Position numbers and translations under genes: made by a program
Assembly: GCF_000959445.1 (NCBI RefSeq)
Contig: NZ_CP009631.1
Location: 1,302,001-1,366,000 of the forward strand
Direction of reading: 5' to 3'
DNA from: Burkholderia vietnamiensis LMG 10929
GTDB taxonomy: Bacteria > Pseudomonadota > Gammaproteobacteria > Burkholderiales > Burkholderiaceae
DNA: 64,000 bases
The notes under the pieces: model-generated
Seen by the model: the letters and a program-made list of their open reading frames with translations, nothing else
What the model was told of the DNA's origin: nothing
Database searches by the model: none
In this document: piece after piece, positions 37,392 through 45,229 of the stretch
Layout of the letters: each line of letters begins with the position of its first letter
Position numbering within the stretch: position 1 is the stretch's first letter

Positions 37392-37688
37392 CGGGCATTG
37401 GGCGACGGACCACCCGTTGACACATGTCCGTGCGTTTCAGGAGCAGGATGCGGCGCTACCAATCTGGCTTCGCGGCAGATTGGGAGACGATGGCTGCGTA
37501 CGTGCAAGGTAGGACGTCCACGTGCTGCTGAGGCGAGGGCGGAGGTAGCAGAACGTCGAAAGGCCGTGCGACTTGGCGCTGATGTTGGATGCGATATGCA
37601 TTTTGGATGTAGGGTGCGGATACGTTAAAATCGGACAAATCGGGTGAGGGTCTCGATTTGTGTTCGAAAAATAAACAATGGAATAGTT
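37392..37688. other. spacer in the mobile-element scar
   Basis: About 300 bp of intermediate GC with no gene I can support. Its right end (37610-37688) is AT-rich and probably contains the promoter of the three-gene cassette; a candidate -10 is not certain. Confidence 0.4.
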
Positions 37689-38057
37689 ATGCATCCGATT
37701 CTTGCAAAATCGTTCGGCGGTCTATCAACGCAGTATTACGTTCGTCAGTTTCTGTTTGGGCTGATTTTCCCGGCACTTCTTCTTTTTGTTCTGAGTCGTG
37801 GGTCGAAGCCGGTGGCTATACCGGTGGGTGCGTTGCTGTTCTTCGCGGTTAACTGCTTTCTTTATCCTTATTCGCGATTCGTTTACGAGGGCATCGTTGA
37901 CTACATCGTTGGGCGGAATGTTTTCTTCCTGCCTGCGCTAGTTGTGTTGTTCTTTAAGTGGATGACGATGGCGCTCTGCTGGAGTTGCGCGATCTTTATT
38001 GCACCGGTCGGGCTTCTGTACCTGTATGTTCGTAACAGTCGTCAGTCGGCGATCTGA
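37689..38057 (+). CDS. small membrane protein, first gene of the left cassette
   Basis: 122 residues with about three hydrophobic segments (FLFGLIFPALLLFVLS, VGALLFFAVNCFLYP, and FLPALVVLFFKWMTMALCWSCAIFIAPVGLLYLYV). GC is visibly lower than in the core genes. I do not recognise the family. It is followed by two further small genes in a tight operon (15 bp, then a 1-bp overlap). Confidence 0.7.
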   Translation: MHPILAKSFGGLSTQYYVRQFLFGLIFPALLLFVLSRGSKPVAIPVGALLFFAVNCFLYPYSRFVYEGIVDYIVGRNVFFLPALVVLFFKWMTMALCWSCAIFIAPVGLLYLYVRNSRQSAI

Positions 38058-38072
38058 GGTGGATGGACAGCA

Positions 38073-38504
38073 ATGAGCGAAAATCGATATAGATTCGGTA
38101 TCCATCAGAACCTGAGGCCGGTGGATTTGTTCGTCTACGTGGCGTTGGATGAGACGCAGAAACAGCTTGGACTGGATGATTTGGGGGCTGCTGCGGCCGT
38201 GTTGCTCGGTCAGGCTGACGTGCCTGCGCCGGGCAAGTTTGTCGGGGCTACGGCAGGTACATCCGTAGCCTCGTTGGCTGCGCGCAAGCTGTTGCCTTTC
38301 AAGGTTGCGGTGCGGCTGCCGATGATTACCGGCGTGGGGCTTTCCGGGATTCGTGTTGCGTTTACTCGGAACCTTGGTGCTTGGGTCGGGCGTTTGATTC
38401 CTGTTGCCGGGGAGATGTTCTTGGCAGTGGATGTGGTGCTGATCATGCGCAACACGGTGATGGCCTATAACCGTGTCGTTAAGCCGGAAGATAGGGTGTT
38501 GTGA
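38073..38504 (+). CDS. STM2901-like small membrane-associated protein
   Basis: 143 residues. The opening RPVDLFVYVALDETQKQLGL followed by DDLGAAAAVLLGQ and the C-terminal glycine-rich hydrophobic part (MITGVGLSGIRVAFTRNLGAWVGRLIPVAGEMFLAVDVVLI) resemble the STM2901-type proteins that often sit next to DUF1493 genes. That assignment is from memory of the family. Second gene of the cassette; its stop overlaps the next start. Confidence 0.6.
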   Translation: MSENRYRFGIHQNLRPVDLFVYVALDETQKQLGLDDLGAAAAVLLGQADVPAPGKFVGATAGTSVASLAARKLLPFKVAVRLPMITGVGLSGIRVAFTRNLGAWVGRLIPVAGEMFLAVDVVLIMRNTVMAYNRVVKPEDRVL

Positions 38505-38878
38505 TGGAAAGTGATGTTTGGGAACGTCTTGAGACGTTTGCTCGGGAAGAGCTGGGTCGGCCGTTGTTCGGTGGACGGCTGGATTTGCTGCCCACGTCAC
38601 GTCTTGAAGAGGACTTGGGGCTGACGGGGGAGGATGCTGTCGAATTCATCGACAAGTGGGCTGAGACGTTCAGCGTCCAGGTGCGGGATTTTCCGTATCG
38701 ACGCTATTTCCGGCCAGAAGGTCAGGAAATGTTGTCGGGGTTCCTCGGCTTGTTTTCGAAGCGGTATCGCCGGCCGGCTGTCGTTCCGTTGACGCTCGGG
38801 ATGCTCGCTGAGGCAATGCAGTACGGACGGTGGGATACGTCGGTGATCGAGGCTGCGGCTGCCCGAGGGGGCGGATGA
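38504..38878 (+). CDS. DUF1493-family protein
   Basis: 124 residues. The pattern 'L..dLG..GDDA.EF...W...F.V' is clear in SRLEEDLGLTGEDAVEFIDK, recalling an acyl-carrier-like four-helix fold, and matches the DUF1493 family. The ATG at 38504 overlaps the previous stop by 1 bp. Function unknown; the family is common in accessory islands. The cassette ends at the terminator at 38929. Confidence 0.72.
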   Translation: MESDVWERLETFAREELGRPLFGGRLDLLPTSRLEEDLGLTGEDAVEFIDKWAETFSVQVRDFPYRRYFRPEGQEMLSGFLGLFSKRYRRPAVVPLTLGMLAEAMQYGRWDTSVIEAAAARGGG

Positions 38879-38928
38879 GAGAGAGGGATGCGCGGTTGAA
38901 TCTTCGTTGAACCGCTGAAAAGAAAAAA

Positions 38929-38954
38929 GGCTCAGCTTGCGCTGAGCCCTTTTT
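38929..38954. terminator. perfect hairpin terminator at attL
   Basis: GGCTCAGC TTGC GCTGAGCC with flanking A and T runs on both sides, so it can terminate in both directions. Rightward it closes the DUF1493 cassette. It is the counterpart of the tRNA-Met terminator at 50385, with few mismatches. Confidence 0.85.
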
Positions 38955-39007
38955 GCATTTGGTGGCGAATCAGGGACTCGAACCCCGGACCTGCGGATTA
39001 TGATTCC
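38954..39007. repeat. attL (54-bp direct repeat of the tRNA-Met 3' part)
   Basis: Identical base for base to 50411-50464. It contains the T-arm, anticodon-region 3' half and CCA end of tRNA-Met but lacks the 5' half, so it does not encode a tRNA. Similarity extends ~28 bp further left, through the terminator, with a few mismatches. Confidence 0.95.
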
Positions 39008-39481
39008 ACCCCAAAAGAGAATTAAAACATGGGGTTGGCGCGATTTCAGCTCCTCAAATACTGGTAAGCGAAGGGGCGCGGAGGCTTGCAAATACGTGCG
39101 TCAAGGTTCGATTGCGGTGCGTTTCTCATGCGGTACTGAGCGGGCCGGTGCTCGTTGTTATCGACGCATGTTTCCGTCGCTTAGGTGGAATTTCCAGAAG
39201 AATTTTAATTGATAGACGGAAAATATTTTTATTGAGTGTTGTTGCTCGATAGATTTTTGATGACATGAAAAATCATCAACGAAATCAGTTGGTTGGTTGA
39301 ATGTTTGCTAGACATTGATTTTCGTACTTGATTGTCTTCTGTTGCTTTTGTCTATCACATTGGGCGATCTGTTGTTCACTTATCAATGTTCACAAGATTG
39401 AGCGTGCGCATTGTTTTGCGTATTGTTCGATCACGCATCGCACGATGCGCTTTCGATAGACACCTAAACGTGAGAGAGAAA
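39008..39481. other. AT-rich prophage leader region with inverted repeats
   Basis: About 470 bp with no supported gene. It contains TTGATGA...TCATCAA (39257-39279), an operator-like inverted repeat, and GCATCG ca CGATGC near 39437-39450. The AT-rich part at 39190-39400 is the obvious place for the promoter of the structural genes. Confidence 0.55.
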
Positions 39482-39799
39482 ATGTCCAGCAAACAAAAAG
39501 TCACGATTCTTGCAATCAATGTTCGTAGTGGCGTTAGTGCGAAAACGGGTCGGCCTTATACGATTCGTGAGGCGCAATGCATTTTGGAGCAGGAGATCGA
39601 AGGGCAGCGGAGCGTGGTCGTCGGGGTGATCAATCTGCCCGATGCGCTGGCTGACCGTGATTCAGGGGAATATCTGGCTGATTTCGCGTTGGCTCAGGGT
39701 AGCGGGCCGGACTCGGGGAAGTTGGTGCCTCGTATCGTTTCGTTGGTGCCGTTCGGGATGCCGAAAGCGAAGCCGGCTTCGGGGGGCGCGACCGTCTGA
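39482..39799 (+). CDS. phage ssDNA-binding protein (gV-like)
   Basis: 105 residues from the ATG at 39482, with a purine-rich GAGAGAGAAA upstream. A short beta-rich protein (KVTILAINVRSGVSAKTGRP and VVVGVINLPDAL) as expected for the helix-destabilising protein that coats inovirus ssDNA before extrusion. First in the structural module, as in related phages. The assignment rests on size, position and strand pattern. Confidence 0.7.
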   Translation: MSSKQKVTILAINVRSGVSAKTGRPYTIREAQCILEQEIEGQRSVVVGVINLPDALADRDSGEYLADFALAQGSGPDSGKLVPRIVSLVPFGMPKAKPASGGATV

Positions 39800-39881
39800 C
39801 GGAGGCACGCATATCGTTTGACGGTGTTGTGTCCAGTCATATCAGGACTGCTTATTTATTAAGAGATGGAGGTGGCTGGAT

Positions 39882-40061
39882 ATGGACCGTCTGTCGGCCT
39901 TTGCGGTGGACCCGGTGTCGACGCAGCTCATGTTGCTGAATCTGCTGCTGTTCGTGCATCTGGTCTGCAAGGGGGTGGAGTACGTGACGCGCGTTGTGTC
40001 GCGCCGCGATCCGCCGAAGAAGTCGATTCGTTCGAATGTGGCTCGGTCGGACGAATCCTAA
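39882..40061 (+). CDS. small inovirus membrane protein (59 aa)
   Basis: 59 residues from the ATG at 39882, with GGAGG ~11 nt upstream. One hydrophobic segment (QLMLLNLLLFVHLVCKGVEYV) and a basic C-terminal tail (SRRDPPKKSIRS). Size, topology and its place just before the major coat gene suggest a minor coat or assembly protein. Family not recognised. Confidence 0.65.
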   Translation: MDRLSAFAVDPVSTQLMLLNLLLFVHLVCKGVEYVTRVVSRRDPPKKSIRSNVARSDES

Positions 40062-40090
40062 TCAGTGAGCCGTTTTTGAGGAGTTGGTAG

Positions 40091-40312
40091 ATGAAGAACC
40101 TGAAGAAAAAACTTGCCATCGTTGCTGCTGGCGGTGCTGCTGCTCTGCTGTCGTCGGCGTCGTTCGCGCAAGCGTCGGGTGTGGACGTGACGCCGATCGT
40201 TGCCTCGATTAATGGCGTCGCACCGTCGATCGTGACGATTGGTGGTGCGGTGCTGGCGATCGTGGTGCTGGCGTGGGGCTACAAGACGGTGAAGGGCTTC
40301 CTCGGTCGTTGA
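40091..40312 (+). CDS. major coat protein (pVIII-like)
   Basis: 73 residues. A basic signal (MKNLKKKLAIVAAGGAAALL) with a cleavage site after AQA leaves a 45-residue mature coat protein: an amphipathic/acidic start (SGVDVTPIVASING), one transmembrane helix (IVTIGGAVLAIVVLAWGY) and a basic tail (KTVKGFLGR) for DNA contact. This is the classic gVIII architecture. A dedicated terminator follows at 40337, consistent with high expression. Confidence 0.92.
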   Translation: MKNLKKKLAIVAAGGAAALLSSASFAQASGVDVTPIVASINGVAPSIVTIGGAVLAIVVLAWGYKTVKGFLGR

Positions 40313-40336
40313 TCGGGGTTCCGGCGAGGAAGTTAA

Positions 40337-40366
40337 GGGCGTTCGGGCGACTGAGCGCCCTTTTTT
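40337..40366 (+). terminator. Rho-independent terminator after the coat gene
   Basis: GGGCGTTC pairs with GAGCGCCC (one G.T pair) around an 8-nt loop and is followed by six Ts. A terminator directly after gene VIII is a known feature of filamentous phages and limits expression of the minor coat genes. Confidence 0.9.
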
Positions 40367-40386
40367 GAGGGCTCTTAGGAGGCCGT

Positions 40387-40650
40387 ATGGCGGTATCCGG
40401 TGTCGTGTGTGGGCCGGGTGGTCAAGCCGGTGTGACGTATGCGGAGTTGTATGGGGCGCAGATCGAATGTGGGGCTGATTCAAACGGAAATACGTTGTAT
40501 TTGCAGGTGTCAACGTTGGCTGGCGATCAGCCAGTGTCCGGTGGCGAGATTGTAGGGTTGCAGATTGGTGCGGCGTGTCTCGGTGTCCTTGCGGTTGCTT
40601 GGGGCATTCGTGCATTGATGAGTTTTCTCAATTCATCGGGAGATGCGTGA
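40387..40650 (+). CDS. small phage protein with C-terminal membrane segment (87 aa)
   Basis: 87 residues. A Gly-rich soluble N-terminus with two cysteines (VVCGPGG, IECGADSN) precedes one membrane helix (IVGLQIGAACLGVLAVAWGI). Probably a minor coat protein. Family not recognised. The stop overlaps the next start by 1 bp. Confidence 0.68.
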   Translation: MAVSGVVCGPGGQAGVTYAELYGAQIECGADSNGNTLYLQVSTLAGDQPVSGGEIVGLQIGAACLGVLAVAWGIRALMSFLNSSGDA

Positions 40651-40913
40651 TGGTTTCGAGGCGGTATGTTGTGCGGTCGGCATTTGTTGCTGCTCTGATT
40701 GCTGCTGTTGGGGGCTTCGTTCTGGGCATGTGTTACCGAATTAATGAGTTGTTTTGGAGAGTGGCTGTTGGATTAGGTGGTGATGTTGCGATAGTGGGAG
40801 ATTTTGTGCAGTTGCTCTGTTTGGTCGGGGTGGTGTCGTTTGCGGTTGGGGGATTTTTGTCGATGACGCCGGACTTGGTTTTGGAAGTGATCGATCGGCG
40901 GAGGGCGAAATGA
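40650..40913 (+). CDS. small two-helix phage membrane protein (87 aa)
   Basis: 87 residues with two hydrophobic helices (SAFVAALIAAVGGFVLGMCY and VQLLCLVGVVSFAVGGFLS) and a basic C-terminus (DRRRAK). Start at 40650 is set by the TGATG overlap with the upstream gene. Probably virion or assembly protein; no family recognised. Confidence 0.65.
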   Translation: MVSRRYVVRSAFVAALIAAVGGFVLGMCYRINELFWRVAVGLGGDVAIVGDFVQLLCLVGVVSFAVGGFLSMTPDLVLEVIDRRRAK

Positions 40914-40984
40914 CGTGGTTTTACGAGTGCGTCGGAATTGTGGTCGCGACGCTGCTGTTGGCCGGTTACATCATCTTCGGTTGA
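40910..40984 (+). CDS. 24-residue pVII/pIX-like peptide
   Basis: The ATG at 40910 overlaps the previous stop (ATGA) and opens a 24-codon frame, MTWFYECVGIVVATLLLAGY plus IIFG, that is almost entirely one membrane helix. Filamentous phages encode such minimal end-cap proteins (pVII and pIX, ~32 aa). Tight spacing with genes on both sides supports translation. Too short for normal gene callers. Confidence 0.6.
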   Translation: MTWFYECVGIVVATLLLAGYIIFG

Positions 40985-40988
40985 CACT

Positions 40989-42485
40989 ATGTTCAAGCGA
41001 TTCGTTATCGCATTCGCGCTCATTTCGATGCTATGTCATCAGCAAGCGGCGAATGCTCAGGCGTTGGCCGTATTGGAGCCGGTATTCAACGGCGTGATAA
41101 ATCGAGCTGTTGGTGGGGCGATTCTTGCGAATCTAGAGCGGCGCGGCCTTGTTACTGCGGCTAACGATGCCGTGTTCCAGAGCACGATGAAATGGGTTGG
41201 TCAGGCTGCGAACGATGCGTCGTATGTTGGGGCAGCGGCGGGGACGGTCGCAAGTATTGCCGGTGCGCCGGTGTGGCTCGCTACTGCGGTAGGTGTTGGT
41301 GCGCTGGCGGCTGCTGGTGCTGTGGCTTGGGGGGTGTATGAGTTGACGCAGAGTGGTACGGCGTCGGCTCCTCAGTTGACGCTGACTCCGACGACGACTG
41401 CGACTGCTCCGGGCGGTGCTTCGTCGCCCAATGGGGCTTCTTCACCGGGCGGTGCTTCGTCTCCGAGTGGTGGTAGTGGACCGGTTCAGGAGGTGCCGGC
41501 GGGTGGCGGGCTTTATTCCGGGCCTAGCAAGGTGACACCGGGATACGGTGCGTTGCCGTCGAACTATCAGTTTTATGTGGCGACGTATTACGCCGGTAAC
41601 GCCGTTGTTGGAGCCTGTAGTTCTCAACGCGATTGCGTGGTGCAGGCGGCGCTTTTTGACTCTCAGCATTGCGCGCCTCCGGTGACCGCGTTTTCTGGTG
41701 CTAGCGGTTGTCAGATCGTTGTTGATGCGGCGCCGTCGTCGGGGATTGTCGCGTCGGATGGTGTGACCTTAAACAGGTACGTCGGGCACTTGACTTACAC
41801 CGATGCGAATTCGGTGGTTCAGAGCTTTGATGACGGGTATTGGGTTTATGAGAACCCTGGTTATGTGCCGTCGACCCAGCCTCAGCCGGTTACGGGAACG
41901 CTCACGCAATTGCCGATCACGAATGACATGCTGACGGCTCCTGCGCCGAATGAGCTTACGTCTCAGCTCGCGGAGAAGCTTTGGGAGAAGGCGTCGGCGA
42001 TGCCTGGTTATAACGGATATCCCTATTCGTCGGTCAATCCAGTTTCAAGCGCGGATCTCGCGTCGTCGGGCCAATCTCCGACTTGGAGTGATCTGGTCGA
42101 GGGCACGCCCAAAGCATCCGTGTCTGATTCAACGGTGTCGATTGCTCCGGATTTCTATCCGTCAACCGGCACGGGTACAGGTACGTCACCGTCGAACAGC
42201 TCGGGTTGCGTGGCTGGCTCTCAATTGGCTGGCTGTGTGCCGCTTGGTGATGTTCCTGCATCTGCTCCGATACCAGCGAGTGAAACGTCGATTCCGTTTA
42301 CGCCGTGGTCTATCGGTTCGGTCGACGGTACGTGTCCTGCGCCTCAAACCGTTCGCATTTTTGACGCTGACTATTCATTTTCTTTCGACCCGTTCTGCAC
42401 AGTGGTGCAGAAGCTGAGGCCGCTCGTGTTGGCTCTTTGTGCGTTGGCTGCTGCGTTCATTGTCGCGATGGGGGTGTCGTTATGA
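40989..42485 (+). CDS. pIII-like adsorption/minor coat protein
   Basis: 498 residues from the ATG at 40989. Signal peptide MFKRFVIAFALISMLCHQ... cleaves near ANA|QA. A hydrophobic segment (VWLATAVGVGALAAAGAVAWGVY) lies near residue 95, followed by a low-complexity linker with three ASSP-type repeats (PGGASSPNGASSPGGASSP). The middle is Ser/Thr/Pro rich, and the C-terminus is a membrane anchor (PLVLALCALAAAFIVAMGVSL). Position and layout match gene III, which binds the host pilus and ends assembly. The receptor-binding domain is not recognisable. Confidence 0.8.
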   Translation: MFKRFVIAFALISMLCHQQAANAQALAVLEPVFNGVINRAVGGAILANLERRGLVTAANDAVFQSTMKWVGQAANDASYVGAAAGTVASIAGAPVWLATAVGVGALAAAGAVAWGVYELTQSGTASAPQLTLTPTTTATAPGGASSPNGASSPGGASSPSGGSGPVQEVPAGGGLYSGPSKVTPGYGALPSNYQFYVATYYAGNAVVGACSSQRDCVVQAALFDSQHCAPPVTAFSGASGCQIVVDAAPSSGIVASDGVTLNRYVGHLTYTDANSVVQSFDDGYWVYENPGYVPSTQPQPVTGTLTQLPITNDMLTAPAPNELTSQLAEKLWEKASAMPGYNGYPYSSVNPVSSADLASSGQSPTWSDLVEGTPKASVSDSTVSIAPDFYPSTGTGTGTSPSNSSGCVAGSQLAGCVPLGDVPASAPIPASETSIPFTPWSIGSVDGTCPAPQTVRIFDADYSFSFDPFCTVVQKLRPLVLALCALAAAFIVAMGVSL

Positions 42486-42607
42486 GGATGCTGTTCGTAT
42501 TTGCGATCGTAGTAAGTGTGTGGTTCGGTTGGATGCTTGGATCGGCGGGGCATTCGTCGCGTGATGCGGTCGACGTGGTGCACGGCGTTACGGGGTATGA
42601 GCGATGA
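42482..42607 (+). CDS. small phage membrane protein (41 aa)
   Basis: 41 residues: a membrane helix (MLFVFAIVVSVWFGWMLGS) and a polar tail (SSRDAVDVVHGVTGYER). It overlaps the pIII-like gene by 4 bp (ATGA) and the next gene by 4 bp (ATGA). Translational coupling on both sides supports a real gene. Family unknown. Confidence 0.62.
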   Translation: MRMLFVFAIVVSVWFGWMLGSAGHSSRDAVDVVHGVTGYER

Positions 42608-42882
42608 CATGGGCGACGTTTCTTCTGAGCTTAGTTCAGCCGATCATCGTCCAGGCGCTGATTGCGCTCGGTGTCGGTGTGGTGACGGTCGCGGGAATCG
42701 ATGCCGCGCTGAATCAGACTATGGACTGGATGACTTCATCGGTTGGCGGGCTTCCGTCCGACTTGGCGAACATTTTGGCGATGGGCGGTGTGTTTCAGGG
42801 GATCGGCTATATCGGTGGTGCGTTTAGCGCGCGCGTGGCTATGGCCGGGGTGTCGAGCATGAAGAAGTTTTTCGTGAAATGA
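42604..42882 (+). CDS. DUF2523 protein (pVI-like minor coat)
   Basis: 92 residues with hydrophobic helices (IVQALIALGVGVVTVAGIDA and GGVFQGIGYIGGAFSARVAM) and a basic end (SSMKKFFVK). This matches DUF2523, found between pIII and Zot genes in Pf- and RSM-type inoviruses and regarded as the pVI equivalent. It overlaps the Zot gene by 4 bp. Confidence 0.82.
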   Translation: MTWATFLLSLVQPIIVQALIALGVGVVTVAGIDAALNQTMDWMTSSVGGLPSDLANILAMGGVFQGIGYIGGAFSARVAMAGVSSMKKFFVK

Positions 42883-43787
42883 GCATTGACCTTGTGACGG
42901 GCACGCCCGGTAGCGGCAAGACACTGCATACCGTAGACCGTTTGCGGCGAGAAGCGAAGGCAGGGCGGCGGATTTTGGTCGATGGGATTCGTGATTTAGC
43001 AGTCGATCACGTATTGGTTGACGAGCAGTGGATCAGAAAGTGGTGGGAGCATTGTCAGCCAAATGATTTGATCGTGATCGATGAAGTGCAGCGCATTTGG
43101 CCTCCGGTTTCGGTGAGCGTGAAGCCGACTGAGGATATTGAGAAGCTGCACGTGCATCGCCATTTCGGCGTGGATTTCATTTTGATCACGCAGCATCCGC
43201 AGCGTTTGAATAAGACGATCCGTGATCTCGTCGGACACCATGTTCACGTGCGGCGTTTGTTCGGCGGCCGAAGAGCGATGTTGTATGAGTGGGATCACGC
43301 GCATAACCCGCAGAGTTTGGCGGGTGCGGTTAAGAGGCCGTGGTTTTATCCGAAGGATGTATTTCAGCTCTATACGAGCGCTGAGCTGCATACGAAACCG
43401 AAGGCGGTGATACCGAAGGCGCTGATCGTGTTGCCGATTGCGGCGGTTTTCGCGGTCGTTTTAGGGTGGAAAAGCTTCAAGAGTGTGAGTAGCGGTTTCG
43501 GTATTAGTCCGGCTGCATCGGTCGCAAGTGGTGCGAGCAGTGCCTCGGTCGGTAGTGGTCCCGCTAGGGCTGGTGGGAATGGCGGGTCGAGTAAGTGGCG
43601 TGTTGCGGGTCAGTATTCAGTAGATGGGCGCGGCTACGTTTTGCTGACTGATAGCGATGGTCGTTTTCGCCGTGAGTCGGCGGATGGCTTTCGTGGCGAA
43701 ACATTGGACGTTAGTGGCACGGTGGATGGGGAGCGTGTAGCTGTTTGGACGGGCAGCGTAGGTGGTGCGACAGGGGCGCGGAAATGA
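42879..43787 (+). CDS. Zot/pI-family assembly ATPase
   Basis: 302 residues. Walker A GTPGSGKTLHTVDRL is at the N-terminus, Walker B in DLIVIDEVQRIWPP near residue 66, and ILITQHPQRLNKTIRDLV is typical of Zot. A membrane helix (ALIVLPIAAVFAVVLGW) near residue 183 separates the cytoplasmic ATPase from a Gly/Ser-rich periplasmic part that would contact the secretin. It drives virion extrusion. Zot homologues are called toxins in Vibrio phage CTX, but here the role is assembly. Confidence 0.93.
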   Translation: MSIDLVTGTPGSGKTLHTVDRLRREAKAGRRILVDGIRDLAVDHVLVDEQWIRKWWEHCQPNDLIVIDEVQRIWPPVSVSVKPTEDIEKLHVHRHFGVDFILITQHPQRLNKTIRDLVGHHVHVRRLFGGRRAMLYEWDHAHNPQSLAGAVKRPWFYPKDVFQLYTSAELHTKPKAVIPKALIVLPIAAVFAVVLGWKSFKSVSSGFGISPAASVASGASSASVGSGPARAGGNGGSSKWRVAGQYSVDGRGYVLLTDSDGRFRRESADGFRGETLDVSGTVDGERVAVWTGSVGGATGARK

Positions 43788-45226
43788 GAAACATCGTTGC
43801 TGATCGGTCTTGTCGAGTGAAAGGTGGCCGCGCGTCGAGTTTCGCTGGTGGACTGTTGTTCGCGTCGTCCGTGTTTGCCGCTGGTGTTCCACCGTTGCCG
43901 ACGTTACCGGGTTTCGGGGTGTCCGCGCCATTGTCTGCGGGGCCGGTGTCAGTTGCGTCGCCTGATTCGTTGCCGAGCGTGCCGCTAAAGCCGCTGCCTC
44001 GGGTGAAGGGCGGGGCGTTCGATCTGCGGTATGTGAGCGTTGGTCAGTTGGTCGATCTGTTGTACGGCGATGCAATGCACGTGCCGCACGTGATCGATTC
44101 GGAGGTGTTGCAAGACGGTCGGCTGGTGTCGTTTCAGTACGACGGCAAGTCGGGCGATCTTCGGTCGTTCGTGAAGGTGTTTCTCGATTCGCAAGGCTTC
44201 AAGGTTGAGACGCGAGACGGTGTGGATTTTGTATCGCGGAAGGCTGCATCGGAGGTCAAGGCGCCGGATCGAGAGACGTTCGTATATCGCCCGCGCTTTC
44301 GGACGGCGGACTATCTGGCGAGGGTGTTACAGCCGCTGTTTTCGGGGCGTATGACGGCTGCTGCGGGTGGTGCTTCGGCGTTGCCCCTAGGAGACGTTGC
44401 GCAAGTGCCGGTAGCTGCGTCTGGCGTTGCTGCGGCTCCCCCGCGTACGGTTGCGTTGCCGTCGGCGCGTCCGTCGATCTCGGCGGGTGACGAGCTGGTA
44501 TTCAGCGGAGAAGCGTCGGAGATTCGCGATCTGAAAAAGGTGATTGCCGAGTTGGATCGTGAGGCCGGCGAGGTTGTTGTGCGCGGCTGGGTGTATGAGG
44601 TGTCGGACGTCAATTCACGTAATTCGGCGTTCAGCATCGCGGCGAACGTGTTGGGCGGCAAGCTCGGTTTTTCGAACGGATCGACCGATGCTGATCCTAC
44701 GGCGTTGCGGTTCTCGAGCACGGTGCTTGATGCGGCGATTTCGGCGCTCGATGCAGACAGTCGGTTCAAACAGGTGAGCGATCCGCATGTGCGGGTGGTG
44801 TCCGGCGAGCGGGTGAGGCTCAACGTTGGCGCACAGGTGCCGACGCTGGGGAGCATCAGCTATCAAGGGCAAAGCGGGACGCCGGTGCAGTCGGTCGAGT
44901 ATCAGGACGCCGGTTTGATATTCGATGTTCAGCCGGTAGTGCTCGGTGATGCGATACAGGTCCGCTTATCTGAGCAGCTATCGAGTTTCGTTGCGACGAC
45001 AACCGGCGTGAATAACTCGCCGACGAAAAACACGCGGGAAATGTCGACGGTTGTGAATATGAAGGATGGTGAGGTCATCGTGCTCGGTGGGCTTGTGCAG
45101 GATCAGGACACGTCGTCGCGCAATTCGATTGGTTGGTTGCCGAGCTTTCTCGATGGAAGGTCGGGTTCGAAAGGGCGTACAGAAGTGCTGTTGGTGTTGC
45201 AGGTGAGCAAGGTGTCGGACCTGTAA
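43784..45226 (+). CDS. phage secretin (pIV-like)
   Basis: 480 residues from the ATG at 43784, overlapping the Zot stop. A signal region (SFAGGLLFASSVFAAG) precedes a Pro-rich stretch, an N0-like domain (VSVGQLVDLLYGDAMHVPHV) and an N1-like domain, then the secretin core (RVRLNVGAQVPTLGSISYQG, YQDAGLIFDVQPVVLGD, MSTVVNMKDGEVIVLGGLVQDQ). Outer-membrane channel for phage exit. Having its own secretin means the phage need not borrow one from the host. Confidence 0.92.
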   Translation: MRNIVADRSCRVKGGRASSFAGGLLFASSVFAAGVPPLPTLPGFGVSAPLSAGPVSVASPDSLPSVPLKPLPRVKGGAFDLRYVSVGQLVDLLYGDAMHVPHVIDSEVLQDGRLVSFQYDGKSGDLRSFVKVFLDSQGFKVETRDGVDFVSRKAASEVKAPDRETFVYRPRFRTADYLARVLQPLFSGRMTAAAGGASALPLGDVAQVPVAASGVAAAPPRTVALPSARPSISAGDELVFSGEASEIRDLKKVIAELDREAGEVVVRGWVYEVSDVNSRNSAFSIAANVLGGKLGFSNGSTDADPTALRFSSTVLDAAISALDADSRFKQVSDPHVRVVSGERVRLNVGAQVPTLGSISYQGQSGTPVQSVEYQDAGLIFDVQPVVLGDAIQVRLSEQLSSFVATTTGVNNSPTKNTREMSTVVNMKDGEVIVLGGLVQDQDTSSRNSIGWLPSFLDGRSGSKGRTEVLLVLQVSKVSDL

Positions 45227-45229
45227 CGA

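Noticed and set aside
38954..39007. Second tRNA gene at attL
   Set aside because: Only the 3' part of tRNA-Met is present; the 5' acceptor strand and D-arm are missing.
42879..43787. Zot as an enterotoxin
   Set aside because: The protein is a standard pI-type assembly ATPase in a complete inovirus context; toxin activity is not indicated by anything visible.
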